Part shown: positions 49,482 to 58,736 of the stretch, piece after piece
Layout: each line of letters opens with the position of its first letter
Position numbering within the stretch: position 1 is the first letter of the stretch
DNA from: an uncultured Campylobacter sp.
GTDB lineage: Bacteria > Actinomycetota > Actinomycetes > Mycobacteriales > Mycobacteriaceae
Assembly (NCBI GenBank): GCA_946221035.1
Contig: CAMIME010000006.1
Span: 1 to 64,000 of the forward strand
DNA length: 64,000 nucleotides
Reading direction: 5' to 3'
Position numbers and translations under genes: made by a program
The notes under the pieces: generated by a model
Databases searched by the model: none
What the model was told of the DNA's origin: nothing
What the model saw: only the letters and a program-made list of their open reading frames with translations

Positions 49482-50947
49482 CCGCGCGCGTAGGGGTCGC
49501 GCACACCGATCATCTGGACCTCGGTGTATTCAAACATGCCCTCCTTGGACCCCTCGCGCCCCAGGCCGGAGGCCTTCACGCCGCCGAACGGGATGGATGC
49601 GTCCGAGACCACGCCGGAGTTGTAGCCGATCAGACCAAATTCCAGGTTGTCGGATGCGCGCCACAGCATGTCCGGGTTCTCGGAGAACACGTAAGAGGCC
49701 AGGCCGTACTCGGTGTCGTTGGCCATCTCCCACGCCTCCTCCTCGGTGGAGAAGGTGAAAATCGGGGCGATGGGGCCGAAGATCTCCTCCTTGAACACTC
49801 GCGCGTCGCGGGATGCACCGCGGATAACTGTGGGTTGGAAGAAGTTGCCCGGGCCGTCGATCGCCTCACCCCCGGTGAGAACCTCGCCGCCTGTGGCCTT
49901 CGCGTCCTCGACCAGCTCGCGCATGCGGTCGACCTCCTTGGCCTCAATCAGCGGGCCAACCTCGACGCCGTCCTCCAGGCCGTTGCCCACCTTCATCTCG
50001 GAGACGGCCTTGGCAAACTTCTCGCTGAATTCGTCCGCGATGGACTCGTGCACGAGGATGCGGTTGGCAGCCGTGCAGGCCTCGCCGATGTTGCGCATCT
50101 TTGCAGCCTTCACGCCCTCAACCGCGAGGTCGATGTCCGCGTCGGCGAAAACAATGGCCGGCGCGTTGCCGCCGAGCTCGAGCGACATCTTCAGAATGTT
50201 CTCGGAGGCCTGCTTCATCAGCGCCGCGCCCACCGGAGTTGAGCCTGTGAACGACACCTTGCGGCAGCGCGGATCCGCCATGATCGGCTCGGACACGTCG
50301 CGCGCGGACGTCGAGGACACAATATTGATCACGCCCGCGGGCACGCCAGCTTCCTCCATCGTTTGCACGAAGTACTGCATGGTCAGCGGGGTGAGCTTCG
50401 CAGGCTTGATAACGACGGTGTTGCCCGCCGCGAGCGCGGGGGCGATCTTGCGGGTGGCCATGGAGAGTGGGAAGTTCCACGGGGTGATCAGCAGGCACGG
50501 GCCGACGGGCTTGCGCACGGTAATCATTCGGTTGCCCTTGGCCGGGTACTGGTTCGTCTCACCGTAGAAGTGGTTCGTCTCCTCCGAGAACCACAGCAAA
50601 TAATCAGCCCCGTAATCCACTTCGCCACGGGCCTCGGTGAGCGCCTTGCCCATCTCCACCGTCATGATGTGGGCGAACTCTTCCTTGCGTTCCTTGACCA
50701 GGTCGTACCCCTTGCGCAGGATCTCCGCACGGGTGCGCGGTGCGGTGCGCTCCCACTCCTTGCGCGCGTTGTCGGCGGCCTCGAGCGCGCGCAGCGAATC
50801 CTCGCGAGTCCCCGACGCGAGAGTTGCAATGACCTCACCCGTTGCCGGGTTTTCCACCTCGTACGTCTCACCGTTGGCGCCGTCAACCCATTCACCGCCG
50901 ATGTAAAGGCGCTTTTCTACCTTGTCCAGTAAAGATTGAATATCCAT
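49478..50947 (-). CDS. gabD: NAD(P)-dependent succinate-semialdehyde dehydrogenase
   Basis: This 489-residue aldehyde dehydrogenase has PWNFPLSMATRKIAPALAAG, VSFTGSTPVGAALM, LELGGNAPAIVFADAD with catalytic Glu, GEACTAANRILVH with catalytic Cys, and EEIFGPIAPIF. It is most like GabD, converting succinate semialdehyde to succinate; other aldehydes are possible. ATG 50947 was chosen because a TAGACA box lies 7 nt upstream. It is divergent from an MHS permease, which may import a related acid. Confidence 0.86.
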   Translation of the reverse strand: MDIQSLLDKVEKRLYIGGEWVDGANGETYEVENPATGEVIATLASGTREDSLRALEAADNARKEWERTAPRTRAEILRKGYDLVKERKEEFAHIMTVEMGKALTEARGEVDYGADYLLWFSEETNHFYGETNQYPAKGNRMITVRKPVGPCLLITPWNFPLSMATRKIAPALAAGNTVVIKPAKLTPLTMQYFVQTMEEAGVPAGVINIVSSTSARDVSEPIMADPRCRKVSFTGSTPVGAALMKQASENILKMSLELGGNAPAIVFADADIDLAVEGVKAAKMRNIGEACTAANRILVHESIADEFSEKFAKAVSEMKVGNGLEDGVEVGPLIEAKEVDRMRELVEDAKATGGEVLTGGEAIDGPGNFFQPTVIRGASRDARVFKEEIFGPIAPIFTFSTEEEAWEMANDTEYGLASYVFSENPDMLWRASDNLEFGLIGYNSGVVSDASIPFGGVKASGLGREGSKEGMFEYTEVQMIGVRDPYARG

Positions 50948-51038
50948 GTGTCTGTGTCTACCACCCGGCCCCGACACAGGTTGCGGTTTTCGGCGGTTCC
51001 CCCAGCGCACGCGGCGGATTGCTGTGTACGTTTATCGC

Positions 51039-52415
51039 ATGACTTTGACATCTCCCGGTGCAGCAGCGCCAACCAGTCAGGAACGCCGCCGGGTCATCGC
51101 CGCGACCACGATCGGCACAGCCATCGAGTGGTACGACTACTTCCTCTACGCCGCCGTTGCCGGCCTGGTGTTCAAGGAGGTGATGTTCGCTCCGCTCGGC
51201 CCCGCGGCCGCGACCATCGTCAGTTTCCTCACCGTGGGCCTGTCGTTCCTCTTCCGCCCCCTCGGCGCGGTGCTCGCCGGCCACTTCGCCGATAAGGTCG
51301 GCAGGCGCACCGTGCTCATGGTCACGCTGTTCGCCATGGGCCTGGCCACCACGCTTATTGGCCTGCTGCCCACCTATGACTCGATCGGTTGGCTCGCACC
51401 GGCTCTGCTTATCTTTCTGCGCATCGTGCAGGGCATCTCGGCCGGCGGCGAGTGGGGTTCTGCCGTGCTTATGGCCGTCGAACACGCCCCGGTGAACAAA
51501 CGCGGGCTATACGGCGCCGGGCCACAGGTGGGCGTGCCCGCGGGTCTGCTGCTGTCCTCCGCAGCGCTGGCGCTCGTGAACGCAATCGCCCCTGGCGAGG
51601 CGTTCATGCAGTGGGGTTGGCGCGTGCCGTTCCTTTTCTCGCTTGTGCTCATGCTGGTGGGCTGGTGGATTCGCACCGGGGTGGATGAATCCCCGGTTTA
51701 CACTGAGATGGCGGCAGATCGCGCCCACGAGGCGGCCAACCCGCTCGGCGTACTGTTCCGCCGGCACTTTCCGCTCGTTCTCGCCGCGGCGCTCGCGTTC
51801 GCGGCCAACAGCGCTGTCGGGTACATGACCACGGGCGGGTTCGTCCAAAACTACGTGACCAACCCGGAGGGCCTGGCCATCCCGCGCGGGGACATCCTCT
51901 GGGCAGTCACGGCGTCTGCGGCCGTATGGATGCTCAGCACGGCCTTCGCCGGGTGGCTCTCGGATTATTTGGGCCGCACCTACACCCTCGCCATAGGGTT
52001 CGTGGTGCAGGCGATCGGCGTCGGGTTCCTCTTCCCGCTGGTGAACACCGGTGACCTGGGAAAGATCTACTTCGCGCTCATCTTCCTCTCCCTCGGCATC
52101 GGGTTAACCTACGGCCAGATTGCCGCCCTGTTCGCGGAGCTGTTTCCGGCTTCGGTGAGGGCCTCTGGTGCGTCGATAAGCTATGCCCTGGGTGCGATCT
52201 TGGGCGGAGCCTTCGCGCCGACGATCGCGGCGAGTTTGTACGAGGCGACCGGCGGCACGCGCGCAATCACCGTCTACCTGCTGGTAATGACCACAATCGG
52301 GTTCCTGGTCGCCCTCGCACTGCGGGAGCGCAAGGGCATTGCGCTCGGCCACGACAATGAGGCGCAGCAGGCAGTTGGCCATTTTGTGTGGCAGAAGGCC
52401 CCTGTTAGGCTGTAG
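51039..52415 (+). CDS. MHS family MFS transporter
   Basis: This 458-residue permease of the metabolite:H+ symporter group has TTIGTAIEWYDYFLYAAVAGL, GHFADKVGRRTVLMVTLF and RIVQGISAGGEWGSAVLM, typical of shikimate/proline-betaine/dicarboxylate transporters. ATG 51039 follows TACGTT at 6 nt. The gap to the gabD-like gene is 91 nt, so divergent regulation is likely. Confidence 0.86.
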   Translation: MTLTSPGAAAPTSQERRRVIAATTIGTAIEWYDYFLYAAVAGLVFKEVMFAPLGPAAATIVSFLTVGLSFLFRPLGAVLAGHFADKVGRRTVLMVTLFAMGLATTLIGLLPTYDSIGWLAPALLIFLRIVQGISAGGEWGSAVLMAVEHAPVNKRGLYGAGPQVGVPAGLLLSSAALALVNAIAPGEAFMQWGWRVPFLFSLVLMLVGWWIRTGVDESPVYTEMAADRAHEAANPLGVLFRRHFPLVLAAALAFAANSAVGYMTTGGFVQNYVTNPEGLAIPRGDILWAVTASAAVWMLSTAFAGWLSDYLGRTYTLAIGFVVQAIGVGFLFPLVNTGDLGKIYFALIFLSLGIGLTYGQIAALFAELFPASVRASGASISYALGAILGGAFAPTIAASLYEATGGTRAITVYLLVMTTIGFLVALALRERKGIALGHDNEAQQAVGHFVWQKAPVRL

Positions 52416-52562
52416 CGGTCTCGGCGAGGGCTGCCGCTGGCATCAGCGAAAGCCGTTATCGACGCGATAGAACGCTTTCACGCGATCACTCGACGAGTAC
52501 ACAACCGTTCAAGTGGTCGCGGTTTTTGCTTCCGCGGCCCTTCCAACACGAAGGAGCATCAC

Positions 52563-53234
52563 ATGGCTATCACCCCCACCGTGATCAAGGCTGAGCGCCG
52601 CGAAGAATTTGGCAAGGGCTCTGCCCGCCGCCTGCGTCGCGACGGCAAGATCCCCGGCGTCCTGTACGAAAAGGGCGTTGACAACGTTCACTTCGCAGTC
52701 GACCGCATTGAGATGACCGCGGTCGTGCGCAACGAGGGCACCAACGCCATCGTCGAGCTCGAGGTTGACGGCGACAAGCTGCTGTCCATGGTCAAGAACA
52801 TCGACCAGAACGTGCTCACCCTCGAGATCGACCACATCGACCTCCTGGGCATCAAGCGCGGCGAGAAGGTCACCGTCGAGGTCCCGGTTGTCACCGAGGG
52901 CGAGGCTGTCGAGGGCGCTGTCGTCCTGCAGGAGAACGAGGTCGTGGAGATCGAGATCGACGCGCTCCAGATCCCGGACGAGCTCACCGTGTCCATCGAG
53001 GGCAAGGAGATCGGCGACCAGATCTTCGCTTCCGACATCACGCTGCCGGAGGGCGCAACCCTGATCACCGATCCCGAGACCCTCCTGGTCAACGTCACCT
53101 TCGAGCAGGTCGACGAGGAGCTCGAGGCTGCCGCAGCCGAGGCTGAGGAAGGCGGCGCCGAGGCTGGCGCTGACGCCGACGAGACCGTTGAAATCGCCGA
53201 CGGTGGCGAGGGCGACGAGGGCGCTTCCGAGTAA
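52563..53234 (+). CDS. rplY: 50S ribosomal protein L25 (Ctc type)
   Basis: This 223-residue general stress form of L25 binds 5S rRNA. It has RREEFGKGSARRLRRDGKIP and VLYEKGVDNVHFAVDR, then the TL5/Ctc beta domain, and a very acidic Ala/Glu/Asp tail from about residue 185. AAGGAG precedes the ATG. The 147-nt leader from 52416 holds inverted segments near 52449-52481, possibly for autoregulation. Confidence 0.94.
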   Translation: MAITPTVIKAERREEFGKGSARRLRRDGKIPGVLYEKGVDNVHFAVDRIEMTAVVRNEGTNAIVELEVDGDKLLSMVKNIDQNVLTLEIDHIDLLGIKRGEKVTVEVPVVTEGEAVEGAVVLQENEVVEIEIDALQIPDELTVSIEGKEIGDQIFASDITLPEGATLITDPETLLVNVTFEQVDEELEAAAAEAEEGGAEAGADADETVEIADGGEGDEGASE

Positions 53235-53265
53235 GCGCTCCCCCGCTTCTGCTTACGCAATTCTC

Positions 53266-53302
53266 TGAGCTCTACACCCCGCAATGCAGGGTGTAGAGCT
53301 CA
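53266..53302. terminator. rplY terminator hairpin / palindromic repeat A
   Basis: TGAGCTCTACACCC and GGGTGTAGAGCTCA form a perfect 14-bp stem with a 9-nt loop, 31 nt behind the rplY stop codon. No long T-run follows. Its outer 11 bases recur in repeat B (53361-53399). Confidence 0.7.
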
Positions 53303-53310
53303 ACGCATTT

Positions 53311-53340
53311 CCTGGGGCAAAGCGACTACAAAACCCCAGG
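53311..53340. repeat. Second hairpin between rplY and pth
   Basis: CCTGGGG (53311-53317) and CCCCAGG (53334-53340) form a 7-bp stem with a 16-nt loop containing an AT-rich stretch. It lies between the two longer palindromes. Confidence 0.5.
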
Positions 53341-53360
53341 TGGAATGTTTTTACATTTTC

Positions 53361-53399
53361 TTGAGCTCTACAACCCGGGCCGCCGGTTGTAGAGCTCAA
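53361..53399. repeat. Palindromic repeat B
   Basis: TTGAGCTCTACAACC and GGTTGTAGAGCTCAA form a perfect 15-bp stem with a 9-nt C/G-rich loop, related to repeat A (TGAGCTCTACA arms). It ends 41 nt before the pth start codon. Confidence 0.7.
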
Positions 53400-53439
53400 G
53401 CCATCTTGCTGCTAGAACCAGGCGGTTATCCTGTCACCC

Positions 53440-53991
53440 GTGACCATCTTGATCGTGGGCCTGGGCAACCCCGGCCCCCAGTACGCCGATACCCGCCACA
53501 ACGCCGGGGTCGCTGTGATCGATGAGCTCCTCGGCCGCACCACCCCCGTGCCCGCCACGCTGTCGGTGCACAAGCGCACGAACACCGAGGTCGCGGAGCT
53601 GGCCGCTGGTCGGCTGATCGCCAACGACCAGGTGGTGCTGGCCCGCACACGGGCGTTCATGAACCTCTCGGGCGGCCCGGTGAAGGCGCTCATGGACTAC
53701 TTCCGCGTCCAACCGAGCGACCTGTACGTGGTCTACGACGAGCTGGATCTCCCGCTCGGCGAGGTGAAGCTGCGCGAAGGCGGCGGCGACCACGGCCACA
53801 ACGGGCTGAAGTCCGTGACTAAATCCCTCGGCGGCAAGCCCTACAACAAGGTGGCGGTGGGCATCGGGCGGCCCCCCGGGCGGATGGCGCCGGCGGATTA
53901 CGTGCTCAAGCCCTTCACCGCGAAAGAGCAGGTCGAGCTCACCATCGCTGCCGCGGACGCCGCCGACGAGATCCTGCGCGCCCTAAGCTGA
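53440..53991 (+). CDS. pth: Peptidyl-tRNA hydrolase (first paralogue)
   Basis: This enzyme recycles tRNA from dropped-off peptidyl-tRNA. The 183-residue protein has IVGLGNPGPQYADTRHNAG with catalytic His20, RAFMNLSGGPV with Asn, YDELDLPLG and GDHGHNGLKS. GTG 53440 follows TATCCT at 7 nt. A second pth gene lies 1.7 kb downstream. Confidence 0.93.
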   Translation: MTILIVGLGNPGPQYADTRHNAGVAVIDELLGRTTPVPATLSVHKRTNTEVAELAAGRLIANDQVVLARTRAFMNLSGGPVKALMDYFRVQPSDLYVVYDELDLPLGEVKLREGGGDHGHNGLKSVTKSLGGKPYNKVAVGIGRPPGRMAPADYVLKPFTAKEQVELTIAAADAADEILRALS

Positions 53992-53995
53992 CCCC

Positions 53996-54814
53996 ATGCG
54001 ACTTGCCACCCTGAGAACCGAAAGCGGCACCCGCGCCGCCCGCATCATCAGCGATACGCAGGCCATGCTTATCGACGACTCCGTCGACCTCGGCGCCCTC
54101 CTTTCCAACCCCGACTGGCGCGAGATCGCCTCGCAGGAGGGTGCTCCCGTGGAGTTCGCGCGCGAGAACCTCGCTCCCCTGATCCCCCGCCCGGGCAAGA
54201 TCATCTGCGTCGGCTTGAACTACGCCAAGCACATCGAGGAGATGGGGCACGACAGACCCGACGTGCCCACGCTGTTTATCAAGTTCCCGGAGGCGCTCAT
54301 CGGCCCCTTCGACGACGCTGAGGTGCCCGGGTTCAACGCGGACACGCTGGACTTCGAGGGTGAACTGGCGGTCGTCGTGGGCAAGCGAGCGCGCCACGTG
54401 AAAGAAGCCGATGCCCACGAGTACATCGCGGGCTACTCCGTGATCAACGACTACACCCAGCGCCACTACCAAAAGCGCACGCAACAGTGGCATCAGGGGA
54501 AGTCGTTGGAGAAAACCGCCGGGTTCGGGCCCTGGTTAGACACCGAATGGCAGCCGGGGCCTGCGCTCACCACCACCGTCAACGGTGAAGTCATGCAGCA
54601 CGCCCCCACCGACGACCTGGTGTTCACGCCCGCGAAACTGATTGAGTTCATTTCCCACCTCTACCCGCTAAAGCCCGGCGACGTCATTGCCACGGGCACC
54701 CCGGACGGCGTGGGGCACGCACGCGACCCGAAGCGTTACCTCGCAAATGGAGACGTGGTGCGGGTGGAGATCGAGGGCCTTGGCGCGATCGAGAACACCA
54801 CGCGTGTGGTTTAA
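53996..54814 (+). CDS. Fumarylacetoacetate hydrolase family protein
   Basis: This 272-residue enzyme has KIICVGLNYAKHIEEMG, TLFIKFPEALIGPFDD, DFEGELAVVVGKRARHV and ATGTPDGVGHARDP, the metal-binding layout of FAH-type hydrolases/decarboxylases (Glu, Glu, Asp). Substrate could be acylpyruvate or a 2-oxo acid; in C. glutamicum a similar enzyme acts as oxaloacetate decarboxylase. It starts 4 nt behind pth. Confidence 0.85.
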   Translation: MRLATLRTESGTRAARIISDTQAMLIDDSVDLGALLSNPDWREIASQEGAPVEFARENLAPLIPRPGKIICVGLNYAKHIEEMGHDRPDVPTLFIKFPEALIGPFDDAEVPGFNADTLDFEGELAVVVGKRARHVKEADAHEYIAGYSVINDYTQRHYQKRTQQWHQGKSLEKTAGFGPWLDTEWQPGPALTTTVNGEVMQHAPTDDLVFTPAKLIEFISHLYPLKPGDVIATGTPDGVGHARDPKRYLANGDVVRVEIEGLGAIENTTRVV

Positions 54815-54817
54815 CGA

Positions 54818-55717
54818 TCACTTAGTAGCGGCTAAAAACGCTTCGATCTCTGCGGCCGGGGCCTCCATCAGCTCGCCGCGGTCCGCGCCCACCAGGCAGT
54901 AGTCGTTTTCTAACGTCATGGGACGCAAGTACGGGTAGATCGGCGGCAGGTCAGGGTGCGCCCGCGTGAACGCTGTTTCCAGCCCTCGTGCGTAACGGCC
55001 GGAAAAAGCTCGAGTGCTCACCGACGGCGCTGCAGAGCGCAGGAGCTCCCGGTTGCGCTCGCTCGTCCCAGCCTCATCCGCCAACAGGAAAGCCGTCCCG
55101 CACGCCACGCTCGCCGCCCCCAGCGCATGCAGCTTATCGACGTCACCGGGTCCCCGCACTCCCCCAGCAGCGATCACCGGCAGCCCCAGCACAACAATCG
55201 CTTCCAGAAGGGACTCGAGGGTCTCGCTGCCTGGTTCGTCCTGTTGGTCCCAGGTGGCGCGGTGCCCGCCGGCGAGCGGGCCCTGGACGATGAGTCCGTC
55301 GGCGTGCAGTGCCGCCTTGGCCTCCTCGACGCTGGTGACGGTCACCCACGCCTCGGAACCCACAGCGTGCAGTCGCGCCACCTGCTCGCTGCTGAACGCC
55401 CCAAACGTCGACGACACCACCGCCGGTGCGGACTCGAGCACGAGCGCGAACTTCTCCGCGAACCCCGAGGTCACATCGACATCTGGGACGGCTGAGTGCA
55501 ACAGCGCGGCGGTCTCCTGGACGTCGTGAAGCAAAGGCTCCTCGTGCGGCATGAACAGGTTCACGCCGAACGGGGGCTCGCACGCCGCTAGCCACTCGCG
55601 GGCCTGGGCAGCGGTGCACGTGCCGAGGGCGAGGAAGCCGAAAGAGACGGCGTTGACGAGTTCCGGCGTGGTGGGCCCACCCGCCATGGGCGCACAGACA
55701 ATCGCAGGGAAGTCCAT
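54818..55717 (-). CDS. Nitronate monooxygenase family flavoprotein
   Basis: This 299-residue TIM-barrel FMN protein has MDFPAIVCAPMAGGPTTPEL, LIVQGPLAGGHRATWDQ with the catalytic His region, PVIAAGGVRGPGDVDKLHALGA and ACGTAFLLADEAG, typical of NMO/2-nitropropane dioxygenase. It may detoxify propionate-3-nitronate. CATAAT 6 nt before ATG 55717 marks a leaderless start, sharing 16 nt with the divergent second pth gene. Confidence 0.86.
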   Translation of the reverse strand: MDFPAIVCAPMAGGPTTPELVNAVSFGFLALGTCTAAQAREWLAACEPPFGVNLFMPHEEPLLHDVQETAALLHSAVPDVDVTSGFAEKFALVLESAPAVVSSTFGAFSSEQVARLHAVGSEAWVTVTSVEEAKAALHADGLIVQGPLAGGHRATWDQQDEPGSETLESLLEAIVVLGLPVIAAGGVRGPGDVDKLHALGAASVACGTAFLLADEAGTSERNRELLRSAAPSVSTRAFSGRYARGLETAFTRAHPDLPPIYPYLRPMTLENDYCLVGADRGELMEAPAAEIEAFLAATK

Positions 55718-55720
55718 GGG

Positions 55721-55729
55721 TACATTATG
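55721..55729. promoter_or_regulatory. Overlapping divergent -10 boxes
   Basis: TACATT on the plus strand (55721-55726) lies 7 nt before GTG 55734. CATAAT on the minus strand (plus ATTATG, 55724-55729) lies 6 nt before ATG 55717. The boxes overlap, so the nitronate monooxygenase and second pth genes share one promoter site. Confidence 0.55.
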
Positions 55730-55733
55730 GGGC

Positions 55734-56303
55734 GTGTTCGGATTCCTTAGACGAAAGCGCGAGCCCGAGATGACCGCCGATTGGCTGGTGGTGGGGCTCG
55801 GCAACCCAGGCGCCGAGTATGCAGCAACAAGGCACAACGTGGGGTGGATGGCGCTGGATCAGCTTGCCCCGTCGCTGGAACCGGTTCGTGGGGTGAAAGC
55901 ACGTGTCCAGGTGATAGACGGGGTGGCGTACGCCAAACCCACGACCTACATGAATACCTCAGGCGAGGCAATCGGTCCGCTCGCGCGGCTGCTCGGGGTA
56001 GGGCCGGAGCGTGTAGTGGTGCTGCACGATGAGCTGGATCTACCTGTGGGCAAGGTGCGCGTCAAACTCGGTGGCAACGAGAACGGCCACAACGGGCTCA
56101 AGTCCATCACGGAGGCGCTGGGGACCCGTGACTACCTGCGCGTGCGCGTGGGTATCGGCCGCCCGCCCGCAGGTATGCCGGTGCCGGAGTGGGTGCTCGG
56201 CCCTGTATCGGGGGAAGAGGGTGTCGAGGTCGCGGCGGAGGCCGCGCGGCTGGTGGTTGCGGAAGGACTCACCAAAGCGCAGAACATCATCCACGCGAAG
56301 TAA
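55734..56303 (+). CDS. pth: Peptidyl-tRNA hydrolase (second paralogue)
   Basis: This 189-residue protein has LVVGLGNPGAEYAATRHNVG with the catalytic His, KPTTYMNTSGEAIG, LHDELDLPVGK and GNENGHNGLKS. All catalytic residues are kept, so both Pth paralogues look active. It has a 10-residue basic extension before the core. GTG 55734 is leaderless. The 3' end overlaps the convergent reductase gene by 17 nt. Confidence 0.92.
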   Translation: MFGFLRRKREPEMTADWLVVGLGNPGAEYAATRHNVGWMALDQLAPSLEPVRGVKARVQVIDGVAYAKPTTYMNTSGEAIGPLARLLGVGPERVVVLHDELDLPVGKVRVKLGGNENGHNGLKSITEALGTRDYLRVRVGIGRPPAGMPVPEWVLGPVSGEEGVEVAAEAARLVVAEGLTKAQNIIHAK

Positions 56304-56835
56304 GCGCCGCCTCCAAATCACCCAACACGCGGTCCAAGGAAGCGCGCTTTTCATCGCGCGGCGCGAAGTTCCCATCCTGGGCGTCTTCGCCGAATATCTG
56401 CAGGGCGACGATGTTGCGGATGCCGAACATGGAGAGGTTCGCCACCACCTGGCGCCAGTGCTCGATGGCGCGCACGCCGCCGTCGCCGCCGTAGCCGACG
56501 AAGCCCACCGGCTTGCCGTGCCACTCCGAAAACAGCGAATCGAACGCGTTCTTCATGGTGCCCGGGATCGAGTGGTTGTACTCGGGCGTGACAAAGATGA
56601 AGCCGTCGCAGGCATCTACGGCTTCGGACCAGCGGCTTACCGACGGCTCGTCGTAAACCTTGTTCGCCACAGCCGGCATCGTCGCTGTGGTCAAAGCCGG
56701 TACGTCGAACTCAGCGAGGTCGAGTAACCGGTACTCCGCGCCCCGATCCTCGGTGGCCGCCATCACCCAATTCGCCACTTGCTCGCCTACGCGGCCCTCG
56801 CGGAGAGAGCCCAAGAACACACCGATGGTTGCCAT
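56287..56835 (-). CDS. NADPH-dependent FMN reductase
   Basis: This 182-residue flavodoxin-fold protein has GVFLGSLREGRVGEQVANW (phosphate-binding loop), GFIFVTPEYNHSIPGTMKNAFD and GKPVGFVGYGGDGGVRAIEHWRQV. It reduces flavin, quinone or azo compounds with NAD(P)H; the partner is not known. TACCAT 8 nt before ATG 56835 makes it leaderless. It is divergent from prfC. Confidence 0.88.
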   Translation of the reverse strand: MATIGVFLGSLREGRVGEQVANWVMAATEDRGAEYRLLDLAEFDVPALTTATMPAVANKVYDEPSVSRWSEAVDACDGFIFVTPEYNHSIPGTMKNAFDSLFSEWHGKPVGFVGYGGDGGVRAIEHWRQVVANLSMFGIRNIVALQIFGEDAQDGNFAPRDEKRASLDRVLGDLEAALTSRG

Positions 56836-56896
56836 GGGTGTTGATGGTAACCGGAGGTTTTCGTCGATAAGCGAAATGCTCATAGACTGCCCACCT

Positions 56897-58528
56897 ATGA
56901 GCACCCTTTCCGAAGCCTCGCGCCGCCGCACGTTCGCTGTTATCGCCCACCCGGACGCCGGTAAGTCGACGCTGACGGAGGCGCTGGCGCTGCACGCACA
57001 CGTGATCTCTGAAGCGGGTGCCGTGCACGGCAAGGCGGGGCGCAAATCCACGGTGTCGGACTGGATGGAGATGGAGAAGGACCGCGGCATCTCCGTCGCG
57101 TCCTCGGCGCTGCAGTTCGAGTACGCGCCGGAGGGGCACGAGGGCGAACCTTATGTGGTCAACCTGGTCGACACCCCTGGCCACGCCGACTTCTCGGAGG
57201 ACACCTACCGCGTGCTTTCCGCCGTCGACGCCGCCGTCATGCTTATCGACGCAGCCAAGGGCCTCGAGCCCCAAACCCTCAAACTCTTCCGCGTGTGCAA
57301 GGCTCGCGGCCTGCCCATTGTGACAGTGATTAATAAGTGGGACCGCGTGGGCCGGGAGCCGCTGGAGCTCGTCGACGAGATTGTCACCGAGATCGACCTG
57401 CAGCCGACCCCGCTGTATTGGCCCGTCGGCGAGGCGGGCGACTTCCGCGGGCTCGCACACGTCTCCGCTGACGGCGAGGTGGACGGATACGTGCACTTCA
57501 TCCGCACCGCCGGCGGCTCCACCATCGCACCCGAGGAGCACTACTCGCCCGACGAGGCGCTCGCTCGCGAGGGCGACGCCTGGGAGACCGCGCTCGAGGA
57601 AGCGGAGCTTCTGCTTGCCGACGGCGCCGTGCACGACCAGGCTCTATTCGAGCAATGCATCACCTCGCCCATCATCTTCGCCTCCGCCATGCTGAACTTT
57701 GGCGTGCACCAGATCCTGGACACGCTGTGTGCGATCGCGCCGGCACCCGAGGGCCGCGCGTCTGACCCTGCTGCTGTGGAGGCGTCGACCACTGCGATGT
57801 CCGTCGAGCGCTCACTTGACGACGAATTCTCCGGCGTCGTATTCAAAGTGCAAGCCGGCATGGACAAGAACCACCGCGACACGCTCGCCTTCATGCGCGT
57901 CGTTTCCGGCGAGTTCGACCGCGGCATGCAGGTCACCCACGCCCAATCGGGCCGCAGCTTTTCGACGAAGTACGCCCTCACCGTCTTCGGCCGCTCCCGC
58001 GACACCGTGGAGACGGCCTACCCGGGCGACATCATCGGCCTGGTCAACGCCGACGCCCTAGCTCCCGGCGACACCATCTACGCCGGCAAAAAGGTGCAGT
58101 TCCCGCCGATGCCCCAGTTCGCCCCGGAGCACTTCCGCACGCTGCGCGCGCAGTCCCTGGGCAAGTACAAGCAGTTCCGCAAGGCCCTCGAGCAGCTGGA
58201 CGCCGAGGGCGTGGTCCAAATCCTGCGCAACGACATCCGCGGCGACGCCGCCCCCGTCATGGCCGCCGTCGGCCCCATGCAGTTCGAGGTCATGCAGGCC
58301 CGCATGGAAAACGAGTACAACGTGGAGACGGTCACCGAGCCCATCCCCTACTCTGTGGCGCGGCGCACCGACGCCGAATCCGCCCCTGAACTGGGCCGCC
58401 AGCGCGGCGTGGAGATCTTCACCCGCACCGACGGTGAGCTCATCGCCCTCTTCGGCGACAAATGGAAGCTCGCCTTCGTGGAGAAGGAGCACCCGGAGCT
58501 CACGATTGAGCCCCTGATCGCCGACTAG
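56897..58528 (+). CDS. prfC: Peptide chain release factor 3
   Basis: RF3 is the GTPase that removes RF1/RF2 from the ribosome after termination. It has 543 residues: G1 AHPDAGKSTLTE, G2/G3 MEKDRGISVASSAL and DTPGHADFSEDTYR, G4 INKWDR, then domains II and III with VMQARMENEYNVE. ATG 56897 follows TAGACT at 8 nt. Confidence 0.95.
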   Translation: MSTLSEASRRRTFAVIAHPDAGKSTLTEALALHAHVISEAGAVHGKAGRKSTVSDWMEMEKDRGISVASSALQFEYAPEGHEGEPYVVNLVDTPGHADFSEDTYRVLSAVDAAVMLIDAAKGLEPQTLKLFRVCKARGLPIVTVINKWDRVGREPLELVDEIVTEIDLQPTPLYWPVGEAGDFRGLAHVSADGEVDGYVHFIRTAGGSTIAPEEHYSPDEALAREGDAWETALEEAELLLADGAVHDQALFEQCITSPIIFASAMLNFGVHQILDTLCAIAPAPEGRASDPAAVEASTTAMSVERSLDDEFSGVVFKVQAGMDKNHRDTLAFMRVVSGEFDRGMQVTHAQSGRSFSTKYALTVFGRSRDTVETAYPGDIIGLVNADALAPGDTIYAGKKVQFPPMPQFAPEHFRTLRAQSLGKYKQFRKALEQLDAEGVVQILRNDIRGDAAPVMAAVGPMQFEVMQARMENEYNVETVTEPIPYSVARRTDAESAPELGRQRGVEIFTRTDGELIALFGDKWKLAFVEKEHPELTIEPLIAD

Positions 58529-58631
58529 GCCATCTGGTTTCCGGCTTCGGTGGCCGATCCGGCTTGGGTGGCCGGTCCGGCCCACTTAAGCCGGTTCAGC
58601 CGGCTCGGCATGTTCGGTAGGTTCGGCCGGT

Positions 58632-58712
58632 GGCGTGTGAAGAAGTCTGCGATTCTCTTCACCGCAAGCCCCGCGACCTGGGGGTTTGCATATAGCGTTG
58701 CAATCTTCTTCA
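58632..58712. repeat. Palindromic element copy 1
   Basis: GTGTGAAGAAGTCTGCGA at the left and GTTGCAATCTTCTTCAC at the right are inverted arms about 40 nt apart, with the inner sequence GCGACCTGGGG and GTTTG. Arms and inner sequence recur in copy 2, so this is a mobile or dispersed palindromic repeat. Confidence 0.65.
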
Positions 58713-58736
58713 CCCGAGGACTCCCCACCCAAACGT

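Noticed and set aside
52416..52562. Riboswitch or small gene before rplY
   Set aside because: Only weak inverted segments are visible and no known riboswitch consensus or start with ribosome-binding site.
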